A DNA stretch of 27,238 nt from Nitrospira sp. UBA2083 (GCA_002331625.1 DCZN01000007.1:10066-37303), one strand, 5' to 3'. Positions 14,348 to 21,952 are shown, counted from the stretch's first letter. The notes: generated by a model not told the origin, from the sequence alone. Numbers and translations are program-made.

Positions 14348-15994
14348 ATGTCACAACGGGTGCCGGACGCAGATTTTCTCGTGATCGGCAGCGGAGTCGC
14401 CGGACTTCGCGCGGCATTGGAGCTCTGCCGAGCCGGTCGCGTGATCGTGCTGACCAAAGGCCATCCCCTCCAGAGCAATTCTATCTTTGCCCAAGGTGGA
14501 GTCGCGGTGGCGATGAGTGAGGAGGACGATGTCTCCATCCATTTGACGGATACGGTGAAGGCCGGCCATGGATTGTGTCGCCGAGAGGCGGTTCGTGTGC
14601 TGGTCGAAGAAGGACCGGGTCGGATTCAAGAGTTGATTCAGTGGGGCGCGAAGTTCGACAAAACCGGCGGAAAATTCGCCTTCGCCCGGGAAGCGGCACA
14701 CAGCCGAAGTCGAATTCTTCGTGCGCGCGGCGATGCGACGGGGAACGAAATGGTTCGTGCCCTCATCGCGCAGGCCGCCCGACAACCTCGGATCACGAGG
14801 CTGGATTACCATTTTACGGTCGATCTTGTCATCGAAGGAGGTCGATGTTCCGGTGCGGTGGTCCTCGACGAAACTTCCGGAGCGCAATTCATCATTCCGG
14901 CCAAAGCCGTCGTCCTTTCGACTGGCGGCGCCGGCCAGATTTTCGCCCGGACGACCAACCCTCCGAACGCCACGGGTGACGGAATGGCCATGGCGTTTCG
15001 GGCAGGAGCGGAACTGCAAGATATGGAATTCGTCCAGTTTCATCCGACGTCGCTATATCTCCCGTCCAGTCCGCCGTTCCTCTTGTCGGAAGCGATGCGG
15101 GGTGAAGGAGGTCAGCTGCGCAACAACAAGGGCGAGGCGTTTATGCAGCGGTACCATCCGCTCGGTGTCTTAGCCCCGAGAGATATCGTGGCGCGTGCCA
15201 TCTGGGCAGAAATGGCGGCCACGCGCGCGCGACATGTCTATCTCGATGTTACCCACCTCGGTTCGAGTTTTGTGAAACGTCGCTTCCCGACGATCTATGC
15301 AACCTGTCTTCGCCACGATATCGATATCACGGAAGAGTGGATTCCAGTTTCTCCGAGCGCCCATTACATGATGGGAGGGGTCACGACCGATCTGAATGGG
15401 GCCACGACCATCCCGGGCCTGTTTGCCGCCGGCGAAGTGGCCTGTAGTGGTGTGCATGGAGCCAACCGGCTGGCCAGCAACTCGTTGTTGGAAGGGCTGG
15501 TATTCGGGATGCGGGCTGGTGTGGCCGCTGTCGCGTCGGCTGCTCGCTGTTCAATCCCGGATCTGTCCCAGCACCGTGAGCGTGTAACTCGTGGTCAAGT
15601 CGAGCGACTCGAGGACGCGGAAAAGGTACGAAGCTCGTTGCGCCGGATCATGTGGGGGCAGGTCGGGTTGATCAGGTCCCGGGAGTCGCTCGTTCGGGCG
15701 ACGGCTCAACTGGCACGATGGGTACACATGGTCTCGCGATCATTTGCCACGAGAGCCGATCTGGAGGTCAAGAACATGGTCCAGGTGGCGCACTGTGTGG
15801 CCGAAGCTGCACTGTGGAGAGAAAATAGCGTCGGCGCCCATTATCGCGCTGACTTCCCAGACACTCGACGGCCTGGCTGGAAACAGCATAGTCACCTGCG
15901 TTTGACCGAACGTGCTACTGAGCAGGTGGGGTTGAGGAAGCAGGGGCAAGGGAAGGCGAAGGCGAGGTCATGGCGTAGTCCGAAGACGGGATGA
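14348..15994 (+). CDS. nadB: L-aspartate oxidase
   Basis: This FAD enzyme oxidises L-aspartate to iminoaspartate, the first step of de novo NAD synthesis, before NadA. The 548-residue protein has the dinucleotide motif G-S-G-V-A-G-L near residue 14, the S-I-F-A-Q-G-G-V-A flavin loop, and H-S-R-S-R-I-L-R-A-R-G-D. The catalytic-site segments H-P-T-S-L-Y, R-G-E-G-G-Q-L-R and G-A-N-R-L-A-S-N-S-L-L-E-G follow. The succinate dehydrogenase/fumarate reductase family is similar, but this pattern and length fit NadB. The start is ATG 14348, 2 nt after the lipoprotein stop; a longer frame from 14240 would overlap the lipoprotein. The last 80 nt overlap the convergent transglycosylase gene. nadA and nadC are not in the window. 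Confidence 0.94.
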   Translation: MSQRVPDADFLVIGSGVAGLRAALELCRAGRVIVLTKGHPLQSNSIFAQGGVAVAMSEEDDVSIHLTDTVKAGHGLCRREAVRVLVEEGPGRIQELIQWGAKFDKTGGKFAFAREAAHSRSRILRARGDATGNEMVRALIAQAARQPRITRLDYHFTVDLVIEGGRCSGAVVLDETSGAQFIIPAKAVVLSTGGAGQIFARTTNPPNATGDGMAMAFRAGAELQDMEFVQFHPTSLYLPSSPPFLLSEAMRGEGGQLRNNKGEAFMQRYHPLGVLAPRDIVARAIWAEMAATRARHVYLDVTHLGSSFVKRRFPTIYATCLRHDIDITEEWIPVSPSAHYMMGGVTTDLNGATTIPGLFAAGEVACSGVHGANRLASNSLLEGLVFGMRAGVAAVASAARCSIPDLSQHRERVTRGQVERLEDAEKVRSSLRRIMWGQVGLIRSRESLVRATAQLARWVHMVSRSFATRADLEVKNMVQVAHCVAEAALWRENSVGAHYRADFPDTRRPGWKQHSHLRLTERATEQVGLRKQGQGKAKARSWRSPKTG

Positions 15995-16625
15995 CGTGAC
16001 CCGTCGAGGCGAGGTCGCGCGCGAGAAAGGTTCGATAGTACCGTAAAACCTTGCGGACATATTGACGCGTTTCGTCGATCGGCGGAAGCGTTCGGTAACG
16101 ATCGACGACATGTTCCCCGGCATTGTACGCAGCCAGTGCAAGAGGGAGATTCCCCCGGAATCGATCCAGGAGTTGTCGCAGGTACTTGGTGCCTCCACCG
16201 ATATTATCTTCCGGATCGTAGAGGTCTCGAACATCCAACCGCACCGCGGTCTGCGGCATCAATTGCATGAGCCCAATCGCCCCGGACCGTGATACCGCCA
16301 AGGGGTCAAAATCAGATTCGGCTTTGATGACGGCGCGGATCAGGGCGGGGTGCAATTGATGTTCCCGCGAGAATCGACTGATCATCGGTTCCAGCTCTTT
16401 CTCTGAGATGACGGGGTGCAACCGATTTGGGCGAACGTCGATTCGGCGGTACCGACTGTCAGAGGGAACATTGGTGAGAGAAATGGTCCCTTTGGCATCA
16501 ATGTATTGGTATATCTCCGCGTGGAGCACTGGACTTGTGTCCAGGAGAGCACTACAAAGAAAAATGGACATCGCCAGTCCGGTAGATCTGTGAGCCGAGG
16601 GTATCGGGAATGTGTGATTCAGCAT
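15915..16625 (-). CDS. Lytic transglycosylase with N-terminal DUF4124-like segment
   Basis: From ATG 16623-16625 the product has 236 residues. A signal peptide ends after V-L-H-A near residue 36. Next comes a short DUF4124-like segment (E-I-Y-Q-Y-I-D-A-K-G-T-I-S-L-T-N-V-P). The goose-lysozyme-like SLT domain follows from about residue 80, with catalytic Glu103 in K-A-E-S-D-F-D-P, then G-A-I-G-L-M-Q-L-M-P, N-I-x-G-G and A-L-A-A-Y-N-A-G. It cleaves glycan strands in the periplasm, forming 1,6-anhydro ends. A GTG at 16629-16631 is an alternative start, but it directly abuts the -10 box. The 3' end overlaps nadB by 80 nt on the opposite strand. Confidence 0.92.
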   Translation of the reverse strand: MLNHTFPIPSAHRSTGLAMSIFLCSALLDTSPVLHAEIYQYIDAKGTISLTNVPSDSRYRRIDVRPNRLHPVISEKELEPMISRFSREHQLHPALIRAVIKAESDFDPLAVSRSGAIGLMQLMPQTAVRLDVRDLYDPEDNIGGGTKYLRQLLDRFRGNLPLALAAYNAGEHVVDRYRTLPPIDETRQYVRKVLRYYRTFLARDLASTGHVIPSSDYAMTSPSPSLAPASSTPPAQ

Positions 16626-16631
16626 CCTCAC

Positions 16632-16659
16632 ACGATAGCAGTCTGTAGCAGACTGTCAA
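16632..16659 (-). promoter_or_regulatory. Promoter of the lytic transglycosylase gene
   Basis: A perfect TTGACA (16654-16659) and TATCGT (16632-16637) are 16 nt apart on the minus strand. The expected start is near 16625, at the ATG itself, which predicts a leaderless mRNA. Confidence 0.55.
16639..16655. promoter_or_regulatory. Perfect inverted repeat over the transglycosylase promoter
   Basis: CAGTCTG-TAG-CAGACTG is a perfect 7-bp inverted repeat with a 3-bp spacer. It fills the promoter spacer and enters the -35 box, where a repressor would block RNA polymerase. An operator role is inference. Confidence 0.45.
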
Positions 16660-16714
16660 GAAAATGCGATCTGGCTGCCTGATGACTGGGAGGACACACA
16701 ACAAGAAAGTGGAA

Positions 16715-17602
16715 TCAGCACGAAGCGGATGGTTCCAGAAAACGCTCCCGGGCCTCGATAAATCGAGCCCTTAGCTTCCGGGTCACTGGCCCCGGCTTTC
16801 CTTCTCCAACAGGCTGGTTGTCGATCAAGACCACCGGCATGAGTTCCATGCTGGTGTTCGTCAGAAAACACTCGTCTGCCTGGCACAACTGGTCAATGGT
16901 ATAGCGTCCTGCTTCGACGGGGATGTGGAGTTCGCGAGCCAACTCAATGACGATCCCTCGCGTGATGCCGTCAAGTAAGCCGCATTCTAGGGCCGGCGTT
17001 CGTAGCATGCCGTCTACCACAAAAAACAGATTGCTGATGGTGCATTCCGTGAGATGGTGTTCCCAATTGAGTAGGAGGCTATCGAATGCACCGGCGGCGA
17101 TGGCTTCGCGTTTGGCCAGGATATTGTTCAGGAAGTTGATGGCCTTAATCTGTGGCGACAAGGCACTCGGCAGATTGCGTTTCGTGGACGCCACGATCAC
17201 GTTGACGCCGCGCTCATAGAGCTGGGACGCTGGAGGCACAAGCGGTTTGGTCATCACAACGACGGTCGGTGATGAACACAATGCTGGGTCGAGGCCGATG
17301 TCTCCGGCCCCTCGGGAAACAGTGATTCTCAGGTAGGCATCCCGCTGATCATTGCCGACCCCATTACGGGTCATCGCCTCGTGCAGAATGTCCGGCCAAT
17401 CCTTCATGGAAATAGGGATTGTCAAGCCGATCGCCTCAGCAGACCGAAGCAACCGTGACAGATGTTGGTCTCGCATGAAGATGCGGGGCCCATACGAACG
17501 AATCGTTTCATAGACTCCATCTCCGTAGAGGAACCCATGGTCGAAGACGGAAATGACGGCGTCTTTGTCTCTGACGAACTTGTTGTTCAGGTATATCCAC
17601 AT
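16715..17602 (-). CDS. Class-IV PLP aminotransferase/lyase, possibly aminodeoxychorismate lyase
   Basis: The 295-residue fold-type IV PLP enzyme shows D-H-G-F-L-Y-G-D-G-V-Y-E-T-I-R near residue 21, the Schiff-base Lys153 in Q-I-K-A-I-N-F-L-N-N, the E-C-T-I-S-N-L-F-F motif and L-L-D-G-I-T-R for phosphate binding. The family includes branched-chain aminotransferase, D-amino acid transaminase and 4-amino-4-deoxychorismate lyase (PabC), which are hard to tell apart by eye. The gene begins 3 nt after the pabB stop, which favours PabC, making p-aminobenzoate and pyruvate. The G-D-G-V-Y-E motif alone would fit D-amino acid transaminase equally well. Length is normal for the family. Confidence 0.85.
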   Translation of the reverse strand: MWIYLNNKFVRDKDAVISVFDHGFLYGDGVYETIRSYGPRIFMRDQHLSRLLRSAEAIGLTIPISMKDWPDILHEAMTRNGVGNDQRDAYLRITVSRGAGDIGLDPALCSSPTVVVMTKPLVPPASQLYERGVNVIVASTKRNLPSALSPQIKAINFLNNILAKREAIAAGAFDSLLLNWEHHLTECTISNLFFVVDGMLRTPALECGLLDGITRGIVIELARELHIPVEAGRYTIDQLCQADECFLTNTSMELMPVVLIDNQPVGEGKPGPVTRKLRARFIEARERFLEPSASC

Positions 17603-17605
17603 GGG

Positions 17606-19081
17606 CTAAGAAAAGGCGCTGAAAAAGGCCTGGGCTTTGTGAATCGTTTCCTCGTATTCGCGCGCCGGGTCGGAATCGGTGACGATGCCGGCACCGACCT
17701 GAAGATACCCTGTGCCGTTCATGATCATGAGCGTACGAATCAGAATATTGAAATCGAGGTCTCCGCTCCAGCTGAGGTATCCCATCGAGCCTGTATAGGG
17801 GCCACGGCGGACCGGCTCCAACTCCTCGATGATCTCCATACAACGAATCTTCGGAACGCCGGTAATGGTGCCTCCTGGAAACATGGCTTTGAGCAGGTCG
17901 AATCCAGTCGCGTGGTCTGTGAGGGTGCCGGTAACATGAGACACCAAGTGGCTGACGTGCGAATACTGCTCCAACGTCATTAACTCGTCTACAAGGACGC
18001 TTCCAAATCGACAGACGCGCCCCAGATCGTTTCGTTCAAGATCGACTAACATGACATGTTCGGCGCACTCCTTCTCATTGGCGTGTAGCTCCTCGACAAG
18101 TCGCTGATCATCGCGGATGGTGTGTCCCCTTGGTCTGGTACCTGCGATTGGTCTGGTGTCGGCTCGACGACCATCAAGACGGACGAGGCGCTCGGGTGAT
18201 GAGCTGATGAGACGAACCGTATTGAACCGAAGTAATCCCGAAAAAGGAGAAGGGTTTAATGCCCGCAGGCGACGATACGCCGACACATCGGCCTGTAGGG
18301 TTCCCGTGCTGAGGGCGTCGCAGTTCACCCTGAACCGGTGTGAGAGGTTGGCTTGGTAAATGTCACCGGCAGCGATGTAGTCCTGGCAACAACGGACACT
18401 CTGGATATAGGCCGAAGGCTGTTGTTCCGGTGTAAAGGTGAGGTGTTCCAGATCCTCGTGATGAGGAGCACTGCGCATATCTGATTTCGATAACAGCGCC
18501 TCGAACGTGGCCAAGCGGTCTCTTCCCTCACGATAGAGCTTGTCCCGAGACTCCCCTAGAAATCGTTCCAGCGGTGGACAGAACATCAGCACGAGATGGT
18601 TCTGGTCATGGTCGACTGCTGCAACCAGATCAAAAAACGCAAATTCCAAAATGGGGACGGCAGGATCGGGTGTAGCCAGGGTGGGCAACGTTTCGAATTG
18701 GCGGATGAGATCATAGCTGAAGTACCCCACGGCCCCTCCGAAAAATGGGGGAGCGTCGGCCGGGCGACCGATCTGTTGGTCGACAAAATGATGAGCCAGC
18801 CGTTGAAAGGGGTTCCGTCCTGACGTCAAGTGGCCAGATGTCGAACGTTCCTCGACCTGGTCGTCCATTCCCGACAAGGTGCCATAGGGGTCGGAGGCAA
18901 AATAGGAGTAGCGTCCCATGGGGCGTCCACTGCCGCCGCTCTCAAGAAGAAAGGATGGATGCCGAGTGGAGGCGATGTTCGTGTACAGTTCGAAGGGGCT
19001 GAGTGATGGGCAGGGGCGTCTCACGATCAGAGGGGATGGGGGGCCATGCAAAAACGACGATGCTGATGGAGTATGGTGCAT
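17606..19081 (-). CDS. pabB: Aminodeoxychorismate synthase component I
   Basis: This chorismate-binding enzyme adds ammonia to chorismate to give 4-amino-4-deoxychorismate for folate synthesis. From ATG 19079-19081 it has 491 residues. The C-terminal domain carries P-I-A-G-T-R-P-R-G, E-N/D-L-x-R style segments (D-L-E-R-N-D-L-G-R-V) and P-G-G-T-I-T-G-V-P-K, which separates PabB from TrpE (P-A-G-T-V-S-G-A-P-K). It ends with Y-T-G-S-M-G-Y-L and I-L-I-R-T. The N-terminal part contains S-Y-F-A-S-D-P as in the family. A TTG at 19103-19105 is an alternative start; neither start has a clear ribosome binding site. The partner amidotransferase PabA is not in the window. It is followed at once by the class-IV enzyme. 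Confidence 0.88.
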   Translation of the reverse strand: MHHTPSASSFLHGPPSPLIVRRPCPSLSPFELYTNIASTRHPSFLLESGGSGRPMGRYSYFASDPYGTLSGMDDQVEERSTSGHLTSGRNPFQRLAHHFVDQQIGRPADAPPFFGGAVGYFSYDLIRQFETLPTLATPDPAVPILEFAFFDLVAAVDHDQNHLVLMFCPPLERFLGESRDKLYREGRDRLATFEALLSKSDMRSAPHHEDLEHLTFTPEQQPSAYIQSVRCCQDYIAAGDIYQANLSHRFRVNCDALSTGTLQADVSAYRRLRALNPSPFSGLLRFNTVRLISSSPERLVRLDGRRADTRPIAGTRPRGHTIRDDQRLVEELHANEKECAEHVMLVDLERNDLGRVCRFGSVLVDELMTLEQYSHVSHLVSHVTGTLTDHATGFDLLKAMFPGGTITGVPKIRCMEIIEELEPVRRGPYTGSMGYLSWSGDLDFNILIRTLMIMNGTGYLQVGAGIVTDSDPAREYEETIHKAQAFFSAFS

Positions 19082-19119
19082 GGTTGGCGACTTCTGACTC
19101 GACAATGGTGTGAGGACTC

Positions 19120-19125
19120 ACTATA
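19120..19125 (-). promoter_or_regulatory. Possible -10 box of pabB
   Basis: TATAGT on the minus strand would start transcription near 19113, about 30 nt before ATG 19081. The -35 region is not recognisable, so this is weak. Confidence 0.25.
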
Positions 19126-19161
19126 CCGCAGCGATTTCTGTCCGCATAGACCTCTAACGGC

Positions 19162-19191
19162 TTGACATTCCAAGCATGGTTTTGCTTAAAT
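19162..19191 (+). promoter_or_regulatory. Promoter of the atp F0 operon
   Basis: A perfect TTGACA (19162-19167) lies 18 nt before TTAAAT (19186-19191). Transcription from about 19198 would leave a leader of about 50 nt before atpI. It is divergent from pabB. Confidence 0.5.
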
Positions 19192-19248
19192 TGTGAACCC
19201 CATCGGGCAGAGTTCTGCTCATGTGCTCTCGCCTTCCGTGGGTTTTGG

Positions 19249-19494
19249 ATGGCCCCTCCACAAGATCCCTTATACGCGGGGCTCGGTCAGGCTGTTCGAA
19301 TCGGAACGGAACTGCTCGCTGCGCTGATCGTCGGGGGTGGGCTTGGATGGGTCACCGATACATACCTCTTCGGAACAACTCCGTGGGGGCTCGTCATCGG
19401 GTTAGTCTTCGGCCTGGGGGCCGGGATGAGGAATGCGTATCGATCTGCGCAGCGGTGGCAAAGCCCGCCAGACGATGTGAATAAACAAGGGTAG
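19249..19494 (+). CDS. atpI: AtpI-like ATP synthase accessory protein
   Basis: The 81-residue protein has two transmembrane helices with the AtpI/AtpZ pattern: R-I-G-T-E-L-L-A-A then G-G-G-L-G-W-V-T-D, a turn with T-T-P-W-G, and a second helix ending G-L-G-A-G-M-R-N-A-Y-R. AtpI assists assembly of the c-ring and perhaps magnesium handling. It is the first gene of the F0 operon and lies 2 nt before atpB. I chose ATG 19249 because the longer frame from 19162 starts inside the promoter and adds a cysteine-rich stretch atypical of the family. Confidence 0.85.
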   Translation: MAPPQDPLYAGLGQAVRIGTELLAALIVGGGLGWVTDTYLFGTTPWGLVIGLVFGLGAGMRNAYRSAQRWQSPPDDVNKQG

Positions 19495-19496
19495 TC

Positions 19497-20246
19497 ATGG
19501 AAGAAAGTCCGCTTCATCAATTTGAGCTTCAGAACTGGGTCCCAATTTCGATTGGTGGTCTCGATATTTCCATCAATAAAGCCGTCATCTTTATGTGGAT
19601 TGTCATCGCCGTCGCGGCGGCGCTCATGGTGATGGCCGGATCGTCGCGTAAACTGGTGCCGGGCAAACTGCAGAGCTTGGCGGAGATGATGGTGGATTTC
19701 ATCCGCAGCATGATTTTGGACACGATGGGAAAGGAGGGCATGCGGTTCTTTCCTCTCATTGCCACTCTATTCCTGTTTATTCTGTTCAGTAATCTTATCG
19801 GGCTCATCCCTGGTAGCTACACGGTGACCAGCCAGATTATCGTCACGGCTGTCTTCTCATTTGTGGTGTACGGGTTGAGCCTGGTCATCGGGTTTATGTT
19901 ACATGGCGTAAAGTTTCTGGGCATCCTGGTTCCGCCTGGGACACCGGGATGGCTTGTTCCTTTGATGATCCCGATTGAAATCATCAGTCAGGTGGCCCGG
20001 CCTGTGTCGCTGGCCGTTCGGCTCTTCGCGAATATGACGGCGGGCCATGTGATGCTTGCAGTGCTGTTTAGCCTCACGATCGGCGGTGGGTTGTTGATCG
20101 GATGGTTACCCTTCGCCTTTACGGTGGCAATCTACGGCCTCGAATTTGGTATCGCATTCATTCAAGCCTATATTTTCAGTATCTTGACCTGTGTCTATTT
20201 GGGAGACGCGTTTCATTTGCATGGCCATGAAGAGCATGCGCACTAG
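19497..20246 (+). CDS. atpB: ATP synthase F0 subunit a
   Basis: This 249-residue membrane stator subunit forms the proton half-channels facing the c-ring. The essential arginine is Arg175 in V-R-L-F-A-N-M-T-A-G-H. The late helix G-L-E-F-G-I-A-F-I-Q-A-Y-I-F-S-I-L-T provides the conserved glutamate and glutamine that face it. About six hydrophobic helices are visible. The short N-terminus H-Q-F-E and the histidine-rich C-terminus (H-L-H-G-H-E-E-H-A-H) are features of the bacterial type. AAGGG precedes the ATG by 5 nt. Confidence 0.97.
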   Translation: MEESPLHQFELQNWVPISIGGLDISINKAVIFMWIVIAVAAALMVMAGSSRKLVPGKLQSLAEMMVDFIRSMILDTMGKEGMRFFPLIATLFLFILFSNLIGLIPGSYTVTSQIIVTAVFSFVVYGLSLVIGFMLHGVKFLGILVPPGTPGWLVPLMIPIEIISQVARPVSLAVRLFANMTAGHVMLAVLFSLTIGGGLLIGWLPFAFTVAIYGLEFGIAFIQAYIFSILTCVYLGDAFHLHGHEEHAH

Positions 20247-20280
20247 CATGCACGTTTAGACAAGAGAGGAGTGAGACATA

Positions 20281-20514
20281 ATGGATTCAGCAGCAGCAGG
20301 GTTGATCGGTATGGGATGTGCTGCGGCAGGGTTTGCCGGAGCCGGAGTCGGAATCGGATTTATCTTCGGAAAGATGATCGAGGTTGTAGCACGTCAGCCT
20401 GAAGCAGAAGCGCGTGTTACAAAGTACATGTGGATCGGGTTCGCGCTGGTGGAAGCCATCGCACTCTACGGCCTGGTCATTGCCTTCATCATCATGGGTT
20501 TCCGCAAGGGTTAG
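20281..20514 (+). CDS. atpE: ATP synthase F0 subunit c
   Basis: This 77-residue hairpin of two helices forms the rotor ring. The N-terminal helix has the glycine motif G-A-G-V-G-I-G, the polar loop is A-R-Q-P-E and the ion-carrying glutamate is Glu58 in L-V-E-A-I-A-L-Y. The sodium ligands of Na-type c subunits are absent: isoleucine replaces the helix-1 glutamine and alanine follows the glutamate in place of serine or threonine. The ring is therefore predicted to carry protons. Translation is well served by GAGGAG 9 nt before the ATG. It is followed by an intercistronic hairpin. Confidence 0.97.
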   Translation: MDSAAAGLIGMGCAAAGFAGAGVGIGFIFGKMIEVVARQPEAEARVTKYMWIGFALVEAIALYGLVIAFIIMGFRKG

Positions 20515-20524
20515 GAGCAGGCAC

Positions 20525-20582
20525 AGGTTTAGGTCAAGGCCGGGGGAATAGTTCATCATACCCTCAGCCTGAACCTCAACCT
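20525..20582 (+). other. Imperfect stem-loop between atpE and atpF
   Basis: 20525-20540 and 20567-20582 are inverted copies matching at 13 of 16 positions, with a loop of 26 nt. The stem reaches to 13 nt before the atpF ATG. It may protect the atpE mRNA or tune atpF translation to keep the c to b ratio high; this is inference. Confidence 0.4.
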
Positions 20583-20595
20583 TCCTGAGGAAACG

Positions 20596-21102
20596 ATGCC
20601 ACAGTTTGAATCGCATTTTTTTTCTTCGCTGATTTTCTGGGAGATTGTGTCGTTCGGGATTCTGTTGTTCATCCTCTATAAGTATGCGTTCCCCGGCATC
20701 TTGAGCGTTCTTGAGGAGCGGGAAAAGAAAATCAAGGACAGTCTTGACCAGGCTGAGCGTCATCGATCAGAGGCTGAGAACCGACTGAAGGAATATGAAG
20801 CGAAGCTCAGCGCGGCTGGTAAAGAAGCGGAGGCCATCCTTGCGGCGGCCAAGGAACGAGCCCAGCGACTTCTCGATGAAAACGAGCAACGGTTGATCGC
20901 TGAAGCAGAGCGGATCAAGGGAGATACAACTAGGGAAATCGAGCAAGAACGGCGGAAAGCCCTTCAAGATATTCGAACTCAGACAACGGAACTTGCCCTG
21001 ATGGTTGCGGAAAAAGTGGTGCAGCGTAGTTTAACGGAAGCCGATCAGCGGAAGTTTGCCGACGAAGCGCTCGAAGCCCTCTCCCGATCACATCAACGTT
21101 AG
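20596..21102 (+). CDS. atpF: ATP synthase F0 subunit b
   Basis: The 168-residue peripheral-stalk protein has one N-terminal transmembrane helix (about residues 10-31, I-V-S-F-G-I-L-L-F-I-L-Y-K) followed by a long charged helix from E40 to about 165, rich in alanine, glutamate, arginine and lysine. This is the right-handed coiled-coil stalk that would bind subunit delta. The E-x-R-E-K-K-I-K-D-S-L region after the membrane helix is typical. GAGG stands 5 nt before the ATG. It is the last gene of the operon; atpH, A, G, D and C do not follow. Confidence 0.93.
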   Translation: MPQFESHFFSSLIFWEIVSFGILLFILYKYAFPGILSVLEEREKKIKDSLDQAERHRSEAENRLKEYEAKLSAAGKEAEAILAAAKERAQRLLDENEQRLIAEAERIKGDTTREIEQERRKALQDIRTQTTELALMVAEKVVQRSLTEADQRKFADEALEALSRSHQR

Positions 21103-21117
21103 CCTCTCGTGATTACG

Positions 21118-21145
21118 GGTGGAGTCAGCTCACGCTGATTCCACC
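21118..21145 (+). terminator. Hairpin terminating the atp F0 operon
   Basis: 21118-21129 pairs with 21134-21145 through 12 bp (11 Watson-Crick and one G-U in the plus-strand RNA), leaving a TCAC loop. It starts 16 nt after the atpF stop and overlaps the last codons of larE. On the minus strand the G-U becomes a C-A mismatch, so the structure favours plus-strand transcripts. There is no T-run. Confidence 0.55.
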
Positions 21146-21952
21146 AGGGCGATACCCGTCCAGATCTACCGTCACGAATTTAAACCCCAGTTCTTTGAGG
21201 TGGGCACTGATTCTTGCCGATCGCTCCGAGTCCATCAGCCGCGGCAGTTCGGTCTTGGCCACTTCGATTCTGGCGATCTCGCCGTGGTTCCGAACTCTGA
21301 CGTGACGGAATCCTTCACGCTGGAGGATAGCCTCGGCCTCTTCGATCCAACTGAGTTTCTCAACCGTAATTGGTATTCCGCGTGGGATGCGTGACGACAG
21401 GCAGGCTGCGGCTGGTTTATCCCAATTCGAGAGCCCAAGGTCTTTGGCGAGTGCCCGAATATCCGCCTTGGAGAGTTCGACCTCAACGAGGGGACTACGC
21501 ACGCCCCATTCTCGTGCGGCTTTGATCCCGGGTCGGTCGTCACCAAGATCATCCAGGTTGGTTCCATCGACGACAAATGCTGCGGCCTTCGACCGCCGGA
21601 CCTGTCCAAGCAGCTGATACAGATCGGTTTTACAATGAAAACATCGATTCGCGTCGTTCTTGACGAAGTCGTCGATGGCGAGCTGATCCGTCTGCACCGT
21701 TTCAAATCGTGCACCGATCTCCCGAGCAACCCGCTCGGCCGCGTCCAATTCAATCGACGGGAATGTTGGCGAGACGGCCGTGATCCCGACGGCGTTCTCT
21801 TGCAGTTGATCATGAGCGACTTTGAGCACAAACGTGCTGTCGATTCCGCCGGAATATGCCACCACGACGGAGCCCATTTCTGTCAGGAGCCCTCGAAGCC
21901 GATCAAGCTTGTGCTGGATAAGGGAGGGGACCATAGCGGCTCTCGTACTCAT
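21125..21952 (-). CDS. larE: LarE-family ATP-dependent sulfur transferase
   Basis: LarE adds sulfur to the nicotinic-acid-derived nickel pincer cofactor of lactate racemase and related enzymes. The 275-residue protein has the PP-loop S-G-G-I-D-S-T (34-40), R-C-F-H-C-K (103-108), G-T-N-L-D-D-L-G-D-D-R-P-G and K-P-A-A-A-C-L-S-S-R with Cys184. LarE from Lactiplantibacillus uses a single sacrificial cysteine, but this protein has Cys104, Cys107 and Cys184, the set linked to the 4Fe-4S type that transfers sulfur without self-destruction. The ATG follows the M16 stop without any gap. No larB or larC is in the window, so the nickel-pincer role is not proved here. Confidence 0.9.
   Translation of the reverse strand: MSTRAAMVPSLIQHKLDRLRGLLTEMGSVVVAYSGGIDSTFVLKVAHDQLQENAVGITAVSPTFPSIELDAAERVAREIGARFETVQTDQLAIDDFVKNDANRCFHCKTDLYQLLGQVRRSKAAAFVVDGTNLDDLGDDRPGIKAAREWGVRSPLVEVELSKADIRALAKDLGLSNWDKPAAACLSSRIPRGIPITVEKLSWIEEAEAILQREGFRHVRVRNHGEIARIEVAKTELPRLMDSERSARISAHLKELGFKFVTVDLDGYRPGGISVS

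Noticed and set aside
19162..19248. Upstream extension of atpI by 29 codons
   Set aside because: It begins inside a TTGACA promoter box and adds a cysteine-rich stretch foreign to AtpI.
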